Positions 16,738-23,405 of a stretch of DNA of 36,394 nt are shown piece after piece. The notes beneath the pieces are model-generated. The model saw only the letters and a program-made list of their open reading frames with translations. It did not search any database and had not been told where the DNA came from. A program made the translations under genes and the position numbers. Position 1 is the stretch's first letter, and every line of letters starts with the position of its first letter. Source of the DNA: Pseudomonadota bacterium (GTDB taxonomy: Bacteria; Desulfobacterota; Desulfarculia; Adiutricales; JAGVGV01); NCBI GenBank assembly GCA_018830135.1, contig JAHJTB010000036.1, positions 1 to 36,394 on the forward strand, read 5' to 3'.

Positions 16738-16746
16738 ATTATAGCA
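16738..16746 (-). promoter_or_regulatory. Extended -10 promoter of the mla-like operon
   Basis: On the minus strand, TGC-TATAAT is a perfect -10 with an extended TG element. The -35 region is poor, as often in extended -10 promoters. The predicted start is near 16731, leaving about 12 nt to the proposed ATT start. Confidence 0.55.
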
Positions 16747-16787
16747 AAGTGTACCGTCGGAACACGAGGTCGGCGGCGGCCCCGGCC

Positions 16788-17630
16788 TCAGTACAGGATG
16801 CCCGCGTAACCGACAAAGCTATCATCCGGACGAACGTCGTAGCTGGTATAATAGTCCACAAGCAAGCCGTTTTCAGTTCCGGCGGCCTGGCAGGCGGCCA
16901 CGGCGGCCGCCGCCGCGCCCGCGCTGCACGCGCTTTGGTTCCGGGCCGCGTGTTCGAGCAGGCCGGTCGCGTCCATGGCCAGGGACCGTTCGATGAAGCC
17001 CCGGTCGTTTTCCTTCTTGACCCAGGTCACGGCCTGGGCTCCGAGTCCCTGGGGGGTGAACCCGTAATTGGGGCCATAATGGGTCAGATCGGTGGACCCG
17101 AAGACCAGGATGCGCTTGCCCTGCTCCCGAGCCGCTTCAGCCGTTTCCCGGCCGATGTCCACCGCCGCTTCGGAGTGCGGAGCCCTCAGGGCGACCAGGC
17201 GCTGGTCCGGGAAAAAATATTTGACCAGGGGAAGCTGGACCTCGACCGTATTGTCATTGGTCGAATGCCCCTCGGGACGGGCCCCGATCCGTTTCGCGAT
17301 CTCCCGGGTCAGGTCCTGGTCGATGAGCATGGGTCCCAGCGGTGTATCCCAGGCCCGGTCGTCGTAGACGATGCCCGGCCCGTGTCCGAGGTGGCCGCCG
17401 AACAGGATGACCACGTCCGGCCGCGACGTTCGGGCGGCCAGGTGAAAAATCACCGCGGCCAGGCGCCCGGAAAAATACCAGCCGGCGTGGGGCACGAGAC
17501 CGCCGCGAGGCTCTTCCCGGTCGATCCGGAAGCGTTGGAAATAGTCTTCGAACGACTCGATTTCCCGTTGGGTCTCCCGCTCGGAGTCCGGGTACCAGCC
17601 GTAAGGCAGGCAGCGGGTTCTTACATCCAT
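16788..17630 (-). CDS. Memo-family protein (AmmeMemoRadiSam system protein B)
   Basis: A 280-residue Memo-domain protein. ATG 17630 has AAGG close upstream and is preferred over an in-frame upstream codon. The conserved putative metal ligands are visible: VPHAGWYFSG with His48, GGHLGHG with His80, and the Cys of SACSAGAAAAA. Human Memo is a copper-binding oxidoreductase-like protein. In prokaryotes the gene usually accompanies an AMMECR1 protein and a radical-SAM protein; neither is in this window, so this is a stand-alone copy here. The role is unresolved. It is divergent in function from its neighbours, and an independent promoter may lie at 17714-17742. Confidence 0.92.
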   Translation of the reverse strand: MDVRTRCLPYGWYPDSERETQREIESFEDYFQRFRIDREEPRGGLVPHAGWYFSGRLAAVIFHLAARTSRPDVVILFGGHLGHGPGIVYDDRAWDTPLGPMLIDQDLTREIAKRIGARPEGHSTNDNTVEVQLPLVKYFFPDQRLVALRAPHSEAAVDIGRETAEAAREQGKRILVFGSTDLTHYGPNYGFTPQGLGAQAVTWVKKENDRGFIERSLAMDATGLLEHAARNQSACSAGAAAAAVAACQAAGTENGLLVDYYTSYDVRPDDSFVGYAGILY

Positions 17631-17713
17631 AACCTTCTCCTTTCCGGCTTCGGGCCCCAACCCCGGAAACGTTCCGCCCGGCCCGCCAGTCCACCCCGCG
17701 GGTCGGCCCTGTC

Positions 17714-17742
17714 ATTATCGAATGTTTCCCGGGCCAGGACAA
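17714..17742 (-). promoter_or_regulatory. Candidate sigma-70 promoter for the Memo gene
   Basis: On the minus strand TTGTCC (17737-17742), a 17-nt spacer and GATAAT (17714-17719) fit sigma-70 with four and five matches. This gives a leader of about 75 nt before ATG 17630. Confidence 0.4.
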
Positions 17743-17812
17743 TATAAAACGCCCTCGCCCCCGAAGGACCCCGCCGTCCCCGCGGCCTCCGGCGGCCAAC
17801 TCCTCCCGTTCG

Positions 17813-18607
17813 TTACCTGACCGCCCGGGTAAAGGGCATGGTCAGGAGGTGGTGAAGATTCAGCCGCTCGGCCCGGGGATAGGCGCCTAGGCCGATCCGG
17901 ATGCCGGTCTGGTCCACATCGGCCCGCATGGTGCCCATGATTCGGTCCCAAAGTGAAAATACCGTTCCGTAATTAGCGTTCCGCTCCCTGATGACCACCG
18001 AATGGTGAATGCGGTGCATGGAAGGCGGAACGAACAAGACCCAGAAGACCCGCTCGAACCAGGCCGGAACCCGAAGACTGGAGTGGTGGAACTGGGCGCA
18101 CAATAAAAGCAGGCTTTCGAAAACCACCACGCCGGTCAGGGCGGCGCCGATGAAATAGACCAGGGCGATCTTGATGACGGCCGATATCATCAATTCGCCC
18201 AGGTGGAACCGGGCGGCCGTGGATACGTCCATGTTCAGATCGCTGTGATGGACCCGGTGAAAACGCCAGAGCAAGGGCGCCTCGTGGTTGAGCAGGTGCC
18301 AGACGTAGAGCATGAAATCCATGAAGACCAGAGTCGCCAGGGTCTTGAACCAGGACGGCGGCTCGATCAGGTTCAGCAGGCCGACCCGGTTGGCCGTGAC
18401 ATAGGCCGCCGCGGCTACGATGGCCCCGCGAGAGATCAGATTGAGGACCACGGTGTTGAACAAGGCCAGTACCAGGTTGACGACCCAGCGCTTGAACTTG
18501 GAAACGGACGGCTTCCGATAGGGCCCGGCCAGTTCCAGCAGCAGAAACAGAAGGGTGCCGCTGATGGACAGTCCCAGCCTGATTTCCATGGCAAATGTTT
18601 CGATCAT
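17813..18607 (-). CDS. Membrane fatty acid hydroxylase / sterol desaturase family di-iron protein
   Basis: A 264-residue integral membrane protein with the histidine clusters of the family: HLLNH, HRVHH, HHSSL and HRIHH. These bind two irons for oxygen-dependent hydroxylation or desaturation of a lipid. Four hydrophobic segments are visible. Start choice is uncertain: in-frame ATGs exist at 18652, 18628 and 18607. A good promoter places the transcript start near 18652, so the first would be leaderless, and 18607 has the best purine-rich upstream sequence. An oxygenase in a presumed anaerobe is noteworthy; it may modify membrane lipids during oxygen exposure, but that is inference. Confidence 0.9.
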   Translation of the reverse strand: MIETFAMEIRLGLSISGTLLFLLLELAGPYRKPSVSKFKRWVVNLVLALFNTVVLNLISRGAIVAAAAYVTANRVGLLNLIEPPSWFKTLATLVFMDFMLYVWHLLNHEAPLLWRFHRVHHSDLNMDVSTAARFHLGELMISAVIKIALVYFIGAALTGVVVFESLLLLCAQFHHSSLRVPAWFERVFWVLFVPPSMHRIHHSVVIRERNANYGTVFSLWDRIMGTMRADVDQTGIRIGLGAYPRAERLNLHHLLTMPFTRAVR

Positions 18608-18658
18608 GCCTCTCTCGTTCCTGGTCATTTTTTCCCGCCCGGACCGGTTCATATTTTT

Positions 18659-18687
18659 ATTGTACCCGGCGGCATCCAGAGCGGCAA
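18659..18687 (-). promoter_or_regulatory. Sigma-70 promoter of the fatty acid hydroxylase gene
   Basis: On the minus strand TTGCCG (18682-18687), an exact 17-nt spacer and TACAAT (18659-18664). The predicted start falls near 18652 and therefore argues against the longest start codon of the gene. Confidence 0.55.
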
Positions 18688-18748
18688 GCCCAGGTTCGCG
18701 ACTTGGCTTTCCGGCCAGGATTAACCCCAGCCCATAGGCCAGAGGCCA

Positions 18749-19525
18749 TCACTTCCGAGCGAATACGTTGACCCGGCGAAACGTTTCGAAACACCGGCCA
18801 TCTCCCTGCCGGGTCTCCTCGATCATTCGGGCGACCACAAAATCCCGAAACGCCTTTTTATGGCGCTCGTCGATCCGGATTAGAAACGGCACGATGCTCG
18901 GCTGGTCAATCCATCGAATCATCGCCTCGGCATCCGGAAAAAAGCGGTCGGCATTCTCGCCCCAGACCTTCACGTCATCGAGTCCGCTCCCCTTCATCAA
19001 GGTCGAATACTCTTCGATGGCCGGCATGTACCAGGGCCATTCAAAATCCTTGAAATACCCGGGAAACGGCTCCTTCGACATGGCCTCCCGAATCACTTTG
19101 AAGAAGTTGGCACAGTTTTCCTCCGCCGCAAAGTTGAAACGAAGTCTGCCTCCTGGACGCAGGGCCCGACGAACGTTTTTTAAAAGACGCCGGTGGTCCT
19201 TGACCCAATGCAGCGTTGCGTTGGAAAAAACGATGTCAAACCTCTCGTCGAAGTCGATCCGGTCGATATCCATCAAAATAAACCGCAGATGACTCCGTTC
19301 CTTGGGTCTGGCCGCGTCGATCATCCCTTGGGACGCATCGATACCCGTGACATCACCGTTCGGCACCAGATCGGCCAGCCGTGAGGTCAGGGTCCCGTCC
19401 CCGCAACCGAGGTCCAGAATGCGTTCCGTTCCCCTTGGATCGAGTTCCAAGATGATCCGGGTCCCCCATTCCTTTTGATGAGCGGAAGCCTGCTCGTATT
19501 TTTTGCCATCGAATTCGTGCGTCAT
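18749..19525 (-). CDS. Class I SAM-dependent methyltransferase (trans-aconitate methyltransferase-like)
   Basis: A 258-residue soluble methyltransferase. SAM motif I is LDLGCGDGTLT (residues 37-47), the acidic residue ending strand 2 is in VTGIDAS, and motif IV is FDIVFSNATLHWV, a pattern shared with Tam and related small-molecule methyltransferases. The C-terminal half (PWYMPAIEEYSTLM, then RFFPDAEAMIRWI) also resembles that group. The substrate is unknown. There is little Shine-Dalgarno sequence before ATG 19525. The gene stands alone, next to the structured intergenic region. Confidence 0.9.
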   Translation of the reverse strand: MTHEFDGKKYEQASAHQKEWGTRIILELDPRGTERILDLGCGDGTLTSRLADLVPNGDVTGIDASQGMIDAARPKERSHLRFILMDIDRIDFDERFDIVFSNATLHWVKDHRRLLKNVRRALRPGGRLRFNFAAEENCANFFKVIREAMSKEPFPGYFKDFEWPWYMPAIEEYSTLMKGSGLDDVKVWGENADRFFPDAEAMIRWIDQPSIVPFLIRIDERHKKAFRDFVVARMIEETRQGDGRCFETFRRVNVFARK

Positions 19526-19660
19526 GTCATGCCGCTCGACCGGCCGGCCCGGGCTGGTTTCTTTTCCCGGCCAGCACGAAAAATAATAACCGAGCCATAT
19601 AATTATTTATATCACGGGCCGGCCGGAACATAAAGGTTTGCCTCGGCAGGCATGCATTGC

Positions 19661-19714
19661 GCCGCGTGCCTGTCAGACCTTGTAGACGGGTCACGCGGCG
19701 ATCCTCTCGGATCG
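19661..19714. other. Two adjacent hairpins in the intergenic region
   Basis: GCCGCGTG (19661-19668) pairs with CACGCGGC (19692-19699), extended by CCTGTC/GACGGG with one wobble pair, around a 10-nt loop. Immediately after comes CGATCC-TCTC-GGATCG (19699-19714). The pairing is strong on either strand; no tRNA or known RNA family is recognised. It may belong to an RNA or to the 5-prime region of the methyltransferase transcript. Confidence 0.4.
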
Positions 19715-19749
19715 TTCAGGCCGGCACCCCGGTTTGAGGTCGCTCTTCT

Positions 19750-19779
19750 ACTTATTAAACTTATTCAATTTAACTTATT
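19750..19779 (+). repeat. Three ACTTATT direct repeats upstream of the promoter
   Basis: ACTTATT occurs at 19750, 19759 and 19773, ending 5 nt before the -35 box of the promoter at 19785. The AT-rich direct repeats could be an activator site or an UP-element-like sequence. Confidence 0.45.
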
Positions 19780-19784
19780 CAATC

Positions 19785-19813
19785 TTGACAGGGCCGGCTG
19801 AATCGGTTATGGA
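19785..19813 (+). promoter_or_regulatory. Near-consensus sigma-70 promoter of the leader RNA and transporter cluster
   Basis: TTGACA (19785-19790), a 17-nt spacer and TATGGA (19808-19813). The -35 is perfect and the spacing optimal. The predicted start is near 19820. It is the strongest plus-strand promoter I see in the window. Confidence 0.7.
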
Positions 19814-19819
19814 ATTAAT

Positions 19820-19928
19820 CAAATACGGGCAAGAAGTCCGTAGGTCGGGTCAGTAAAAATATAAAAACGCAAGGCGCCACGAAGGCGTTTCCCGAGAGAA
19901 ACGGGAACGAATCGTGGCGCTTTTTTTT
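19820..19928 (+). ncRNA. Short leader RNA or sRNA, candidate attenuator
   Basis: Predicted transcript of about 109 nt between the promoter at 19785 and the terminator ending at 19928. It contains a small hairpin, TACGG-N9-CCGTA (19824-19842), then an A-rich single-stranded stretch, then AAACGC (19865-19870), which can pair with GCGTTT (19885-19890). That pairing would place the 5-prime arm of the terminator in a loop and so act as an anti-terminator. The next gene begins 16 nt after the T-run, so reading it requires passing the terminator. This is the layout of a riboswitch or attenuator. I do not recognise a known class, and a free sRNA remains possible. Confidence 0.5.
19874..19928 (+). terminator. 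Strong intrinsic terminator immediately upstream of the flavin reductase gene
   Basis: GCGCCACGA (19874-19882) and TCGTGGCGC (19912-19920) form a perfect 9-bp stem followed directly by eight T residues (19921-19928). Inside, TTCCCG/CGGGAA or CGTTTC/GAAACG adds a second stem. It ends 16 nt before the GTG of the next gene. Confidence 0.85.
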
Positions 19929-19944
19929 CGAAAGGGGGAGGGCC

Positions 19945-20553
19945 GTGCTGCTGAAGCCTTTCATGCGCGAGGGCATCATGCCGCTGCCGGTGACCTTCAT
20001 TTCCACCATCAGCCGGGACGGGGTGCGCAACGTGGCCCCCTGGTCGTGCGTCATGCCGGTCCTGCGGCCGCTGGACCTGATCCTGGCCGCCTCGGCCCTG
20101 AAGCGGGACACGCTGCAAAACGTTCGCGACACCGGCCAGTTCGTTTTGAACCTGGCCGGAACGGACCTGGCGGACAAGGTCATACCCACGGCGCGCTACA
20201 GCCCGCCCGTGGCGGACGAGTTCGAGCTGGCCGGCCTCGAGGAAAAGCCCTCCCATGTGGTCCGGGCGCCGGGGATCGCCGGCTGCTATGCCTGGATGGA
20301 ATGCAAACTGGTCAAGGCCTATGAAGAGGACCGGTTCGTCCTGCTTCTGGGCCGGGTTTTGAGACTGGAGGTCCGGGACGACGCTTTGCGTTCCGACGGC
20401 TCGCTGGACCTGGCCGCGGCTCGTCCGCTGATGATGACCGGCAGCCGGCAAGGCATGCATTTCTGCACCCTGGAGGACCTCGATGCCTCCGAACCGTTCT
20501 CGGCCATGTTTCCGGACGGCCGCGATCCCCTGGCCGGGCGCTATCAGGAATAA
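19945..20553 (+). CDS. Flavin reductase-like FMN-binding protein (flavoredoxin family)
   Basis: A 202-residue protein starting at GTG 19945 with a strong Shine-Dalgarno (GGGGGAGG). It has the flavin-reductase-like split-barrel fold pattern: [23 protein letters not shown], then [18 protein letters not shown] and the domain end [19 protein letters not shown]. Members bind FMN and act as flavoredoxins or NAD(P)H:flavin reductases. It is the first gene after the putative attenuator and precedes the substrate-binding protein gene of the transporter by 49 nt, so it is probably co-transcribed. A redox role in metal acquisition or cofactor assembly is only suggested by position. Confidence 0.9.
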   Translation: MLLKPFMREGIMPLPVTFISTISRDGVRNVAPWSCVMPVLRPLDLILAASALKRDTLQNVRDTGQFVLNLAGTDLADKVIPTARYSPPVADEFELAGLEEKPSHVVRAPGIAGCYAWMECKLVKAYEEDRFVLLLGRVLRLEVRDDALRSDGSLDLAAARPLMMTGSRQGMHFCTLEDLDASEPFSAMFPDGRDPLAGRYQE

Positions 20554-20602
20554 ATAATGCCGGCCCGGTCATGGCCGGCGGCAACGGATCGAGGAGTTCC
20601 GA

Positions 20603-22192
20603 ATGAAACGCACACTGATTGGCTTGTTCTTCATCCTGTTGGCTGTATGGATCTCCGCGGTGGGTTTCCGTCCCGTGGCCGAGGCCGGGGTCCGGGAAAT
20701 CCGGATCGCCGACGGCAAGGGCGACTGGGGCTATCCCAATCCGTACCGGCACTACCCGCGAGGGCCGGGCTATGTTCGGATGAGCCTGGTCTTCGACACC
20801 TTGATCTGGAAGGACCAGAAGGGCTACGTTCCCGCCCTGGCCGAGTCGTGGTCCTATGACCCGGCCTCGATGGCCTTCACCTTCAAGCTCGACCCCCGGG
20901 CCAAATGGCACGACCAGACGACGCTGACGGCCGAGGACGTGGCCTTTAGCATCGATTATTTCAAGAAGCATCCCTACCGCTGGATCAGCGTGGACCACGT
21001 GGACCGGGCCGTGGTCAAGGACGCCCAAACCGTGGTCATCCATTTGGCCAGGCCATACTCCCCTTTCCTGTCCGACATCGGCGGGACCATGCCCATCCTG
21101 CCCCGGCACATCTGGTCCCGGGTGGACGACCCGAAAAATTTCAACGACCCGCAGGCCTTCATCGGCAGCGGGCCCTACATGTTCAAGGACTTCAACAAGG
21201 CCCAGGGCACGTACCTCTATGAAGCGTTTCCGGATTATTATCTGGGCCGGCCCAAGGCCGACCGTTTGATCTACGTCCGGTCCGGCAAGCCCCTGGTTTC
21301 CCTGTCCCAGGGGCAGGTGGACCTGGCCAACATCCAGCCCGACATGGCCGAGCCCTTGAAAAAGAAAGGCCTGGTCATCATCCGGGACGAACGGGGCTGG
21401 AGCAAGAAGCTCATGATCAACCATAAAAAAGCGCCGTTGGACCAGAAGGTCTTCCGCCAGGCCCTGGCCTTTGCCATCAGCCAGCGGGAAATCATCGACA
21501 AGGCCCACCGGGGCTTTGCCACGCCGGCCTCGTACGGGCTGCTGAGCATCGATCACGAGATGTACAATCCCCGGACGCCGACCTATGCCTTCGATCCGGC
21601 CAAGTCCAGAGAGTTGATCGCCTCTCTCGGCTTCGAGCGGGGACCGGACGGGACGTTCCGCAAGGAAGGCAGGCCGCTCAAGCTCGAAGTCCTGGCTTCC
21701 AACGTGACCGTGGCCGGCGAAAGCGTGGCGGACCGGGACGGGGAAATCATCAAGAAACAGTTGGGGGAGGTGGGGATCGAGGTGGACCTGGTCCACCTGG
21801 AACAGGCCACGACCGACAGCCGAGTCAAGTCCTGGAACTTCGATCTGGCCATCTCCGGACACGGCGGAATCGGCGGGGACCCGAGGATTCTCAACGAGAT
21901 GATCGCCTCCCAATATGGCGCCGGGTCGGTCAACAGCGCCCGCTATGACGCCGACCCCAGGCTCAATGAACTGCTCGAAGCGCAAATGGCCGAAATGGAC
22001 CCGGCCAGACGCAAGGAGATCGTTTTCGAGATTCAGAAGGTCTATGCCGAGGACCTGCCCGCCGTTTCCTTGTATTACCCGGACAACCTGTCCGCGTACA
22101 ATCCGAAGAAAGGTGTGGTCTGGTTCTATACCCGGGGCGGAATCAGCAAGGGGATTCCCATTCCCCAAAACAAGATGTCGCTGATCAAGTAG
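20603..22192 (+). CDS. ABC transporter substrate-binding protein, family 5 (peptide/nickel type)
   Basis: A 529-residue periplasmic solute-binding protein. ATG 20603 has GAGGAG at good spacing. The signal peptide is residues 1 to about 28 (ending PVAEAG). The SBP_bac_5 pattern is clear: FDTLIWKDQKGYVPALAESWSY, FKLDPRAKWHDQTTLTAEDVAFSI, GSGPYMFKDF, and RQALAFAISQREIIDK. This cluster 5 family includes DppA, OppA and NikA, so the ligand may be a peptide or a chelated metal. No lipobox is present, as in NikA and DppA. The downstream FmdE and CooT genes favour nickel or another metal, which is inference. Confidence 0.94.
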   Translation: MKRTLIGLFFILLAVWISAVGFRPVAEAGVREIRIADGKGDWGYPNPYRHYPRGPGYVRMSLVFDTLIWKDQKGYVPALAESWSYDPASMAFTFKLDPRAKWHDQTTLTAEDVAFSIDYFKKHPYRWISVDHVDRAVVKDAQTVVIHLARPYSPFLSDIGGTMPILPRHIWSRVDDPKNFNDPQAFIGSGPYMFKDFNKAQGTYLYEAFPDYYLGRPKADRLIYVRSGKPLVSLSQGQVDLANIQPDMAEPLKKKGLVIIRDERGWSKKLMINHKKAPLDQKVFRQALAFAISQREIIDKAHRGFATPASYGLLSIDHEMYNPRTPTYAFDPAKSRELIASLGFERGPDGTFRKEGRPLKLEVLASNVTVAGESVADRDGEIIKKQLGEVGIEVDLVHLEQATTDSRVKSWNFDLAISGHGGIGGDPRILNEMIASQYGAGSVNSARYDADPRLNELLEAQMAEMDPARRKEIVFEIQKVYAEDLPAVSLYYPDNLSAYNPKKGVVWFYTRGGISKGIPIPQNKMSLIK

Positions 22193-22237
22193 GTCGGGCG
22201 GTCCCGGTCTGTCTTGGGAAGGCGGTTCGCGGATGGC

Positions 22238-23209
22238 ATGAAAATCCTGGACGGCAAACAGTCGGGCCTGGTCTGGGCTTACTTCGTGGCCGGCCTGCTC
22301 ATGGTCTATCTGAGTTACAGCCTGCCGGGACTGTTGCCCGGGGATTTCGTCACAGCCATGTACGCCGGCTCCCACGTCGCCCTGAACGCCGACCAGGAAG
22401 CTGAGTTGCGGGCTCAATACACGGAGCAGACCGGCTTCGGCCGCTACCTTTTCGACCTGGTCACGCTGAAATGGGGGTATTCCTATGCCTTTCTGGCCCC
22501 GATTTCCGAACTGATCCTGGAGACCCTGCCCTGGACCCTGCTGCTGATGGGCGGGGCCCATCTGATATCCATGTTTTTCGGTTTCATCGCCGGGGTGGAG
22601 GCGGCCTGGCGGCGGGGCAGCCTGCTGGAAAAGGCCTGCGTGGGTCCCATGACCCTGCTCGAGGGCGTGCCGGAAATCTGCGGAGGCGTGCTTTTCCTCT
22701 TGGTCTTCGCCCTGTATCTGGGCTGGTTTCCAGCTGCCGGGGCCGAGACGGCCTATGCCGAACAATCGGGCCTGGAATGGGTCGCGGACGTGGGGCATCA
22801 TCTGGCCCTGCCCCTGGCGACCCTCGTCCTGGCCTACCTCCCCGGTAATTTCCTGCTGGCCCGGGCCAGTGTGGTCCTGGTCCGGCAGGCCCAGTTCGTC
22901 CAGACCGCCCGGGCCAAGGGCCTACCGCCCTGGCGGGTGCGTTACGTCCACGCCGCGAGGAACGCCCTCCTGCCCATGGTCACCCGATTCGGCCTTCGTC
23001 TGGCCTTCATGGTCACCGGCGCCCTGGTCGTGGAAACCATTCATTCCTACCCGGGTCTGGGCACCCTGTTGTTCAAGGCCATCGCCATGCGGGACCTGCC
23101 GCTGATTCAGGGGATCGTCCTGTTTTCCTCCCTGACGGTCCTCATGATCAACCTGGGTCTGGAATCATTGTACCGCCGACTGGACCCCCGGGTGAAACAT
23201 GCATCTTGA
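22238..23209 (+). CDS. ABC transporter permease, DppB/NikB type
   Basis: A 323-residue inner-membrane permease; ATG 22238 is chosen over TTG 22214. Several hydrophobic segments and the family EAA loop (RQAQFVQTARAKGLPPWRVRYVHAARNALLPM) with the following ETIHSYPGLGTLLFKAI identify the B-type permease of peptide/nickel transporters. It forms the translocation path with the C-type permease encoded next. Its stop at 23207-23209 overlaps the ancestral start of that next gene (ATG 23199). Confidence 0.94.
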   Translation: MKILDGKQSGLVWAYFVAGLLMVYLSYSLPGLLPGDFVTAMYAGSHVALNADQEAELRAQYTEQTGFGRYLFDLVTLKWGYSYAFLAPISELILETLPWTLLLMGGAHLISMFFGFIAGVEAAWRRGSLLEKACVGPMTLLEGVPEICGGVLFLLVFALYLGWFPAAGAETAYAEQSGLEWVADVGHHLALPLATLVLAYLPGNFLLARASVVLVRQAQFVQTARAKGLPPWRVRYVHAARNALLPMVTRFGLRLAFMVTGALVVETIHSYPGLGTLLFKAIAMRDLPLIQGIVLFSSLTVLMINLGLESLYRRLDPRVKHAS

Positions 23210-23324
23210 CGCGGTCCGGAAACTGGTTAAACCCGAATTTTGCAGTTGGGTTCGTTGCGAGGCGTCGAAATGCATAGCGAAACGCGAAGTTGGACCGATT
23301 TTTGGCCGCAGGCGTATCATATGA
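23199..23324 (+). pseudogene. Displaced ancestral 5-prime end of permease C, cut by the fold-back element
   Basis: ATG 23199 overlaps the permease B stop as usual for such operons and encodes MHLDAVRKLV before the element begins. Reading on into the element reaches TGA at 23322-23324, a 41-residue dead-end peptide. If the segment 23223-23401 is removed, CTGGTT joins AACAACCCC in frame and restores MHLDAVRKLVNNPWFVVG, a normal start of a DppC/NikC permease. Confidence 0.7.
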
Positions 23325-23405
23325 TACGTCGAGGTCGAAAATCGGGAAACGAGCGTTGCAGCATGCAGTTCGGCGCCGCAGTAGTAGACAACTGCAAAAT
23401 TCTGG
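23232..23405. mobile_element. Fold-back MITE-like element, copy 2 (about 174 bp), inside the permease C gene
   Basis: The ends CCCGAATTTTGCAGTTG (23232-23248) and CAACTGCAAAATTCTGG (23389-23405) are inverted repeats matching at 16 of 17. CTGGTTAA stands at 23223-23230 and again at 23402-23409, so the target duplication lies within this 8-mer; TTAA is the likeliest minimal target. The two arms pair imperfectly along their whole length and meet in a perfect palindrome, CGTATCATATGATACG (23313-23328), so the element is one long hairpin. No transposase is encoded. It is related to copy 1 at 12818. TTAA targets and CC-starting ends recall the IS1380 family, but I cannot name the source transposon. 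Confidence 0.85.

Larger units (their letters stand above)
19526..19944. other. Long structured intergenic region before the metal-transport cluster
   Basis: This 419-bp non-coding stretch has an AT-rich part (19580-19615), a GC-rich hairpin part (19661-19714), three ACTTATT repeats (19750-19779), a near-perfect promoter (19785-19813) and a short terminated RNA (about 19820-19928). Open frames crossing it lack ribosome-binding sites. Details are in the separate entries. Confidence 0.7.

Noticed and set aside
19820-19873. Cyclic-di-GMP, FMN, NiCo or molybdenum-cofactor riboswitch
   Set aside because: None of the conserved motifs I know for these classes can be seen, so the leader is left unclassified.
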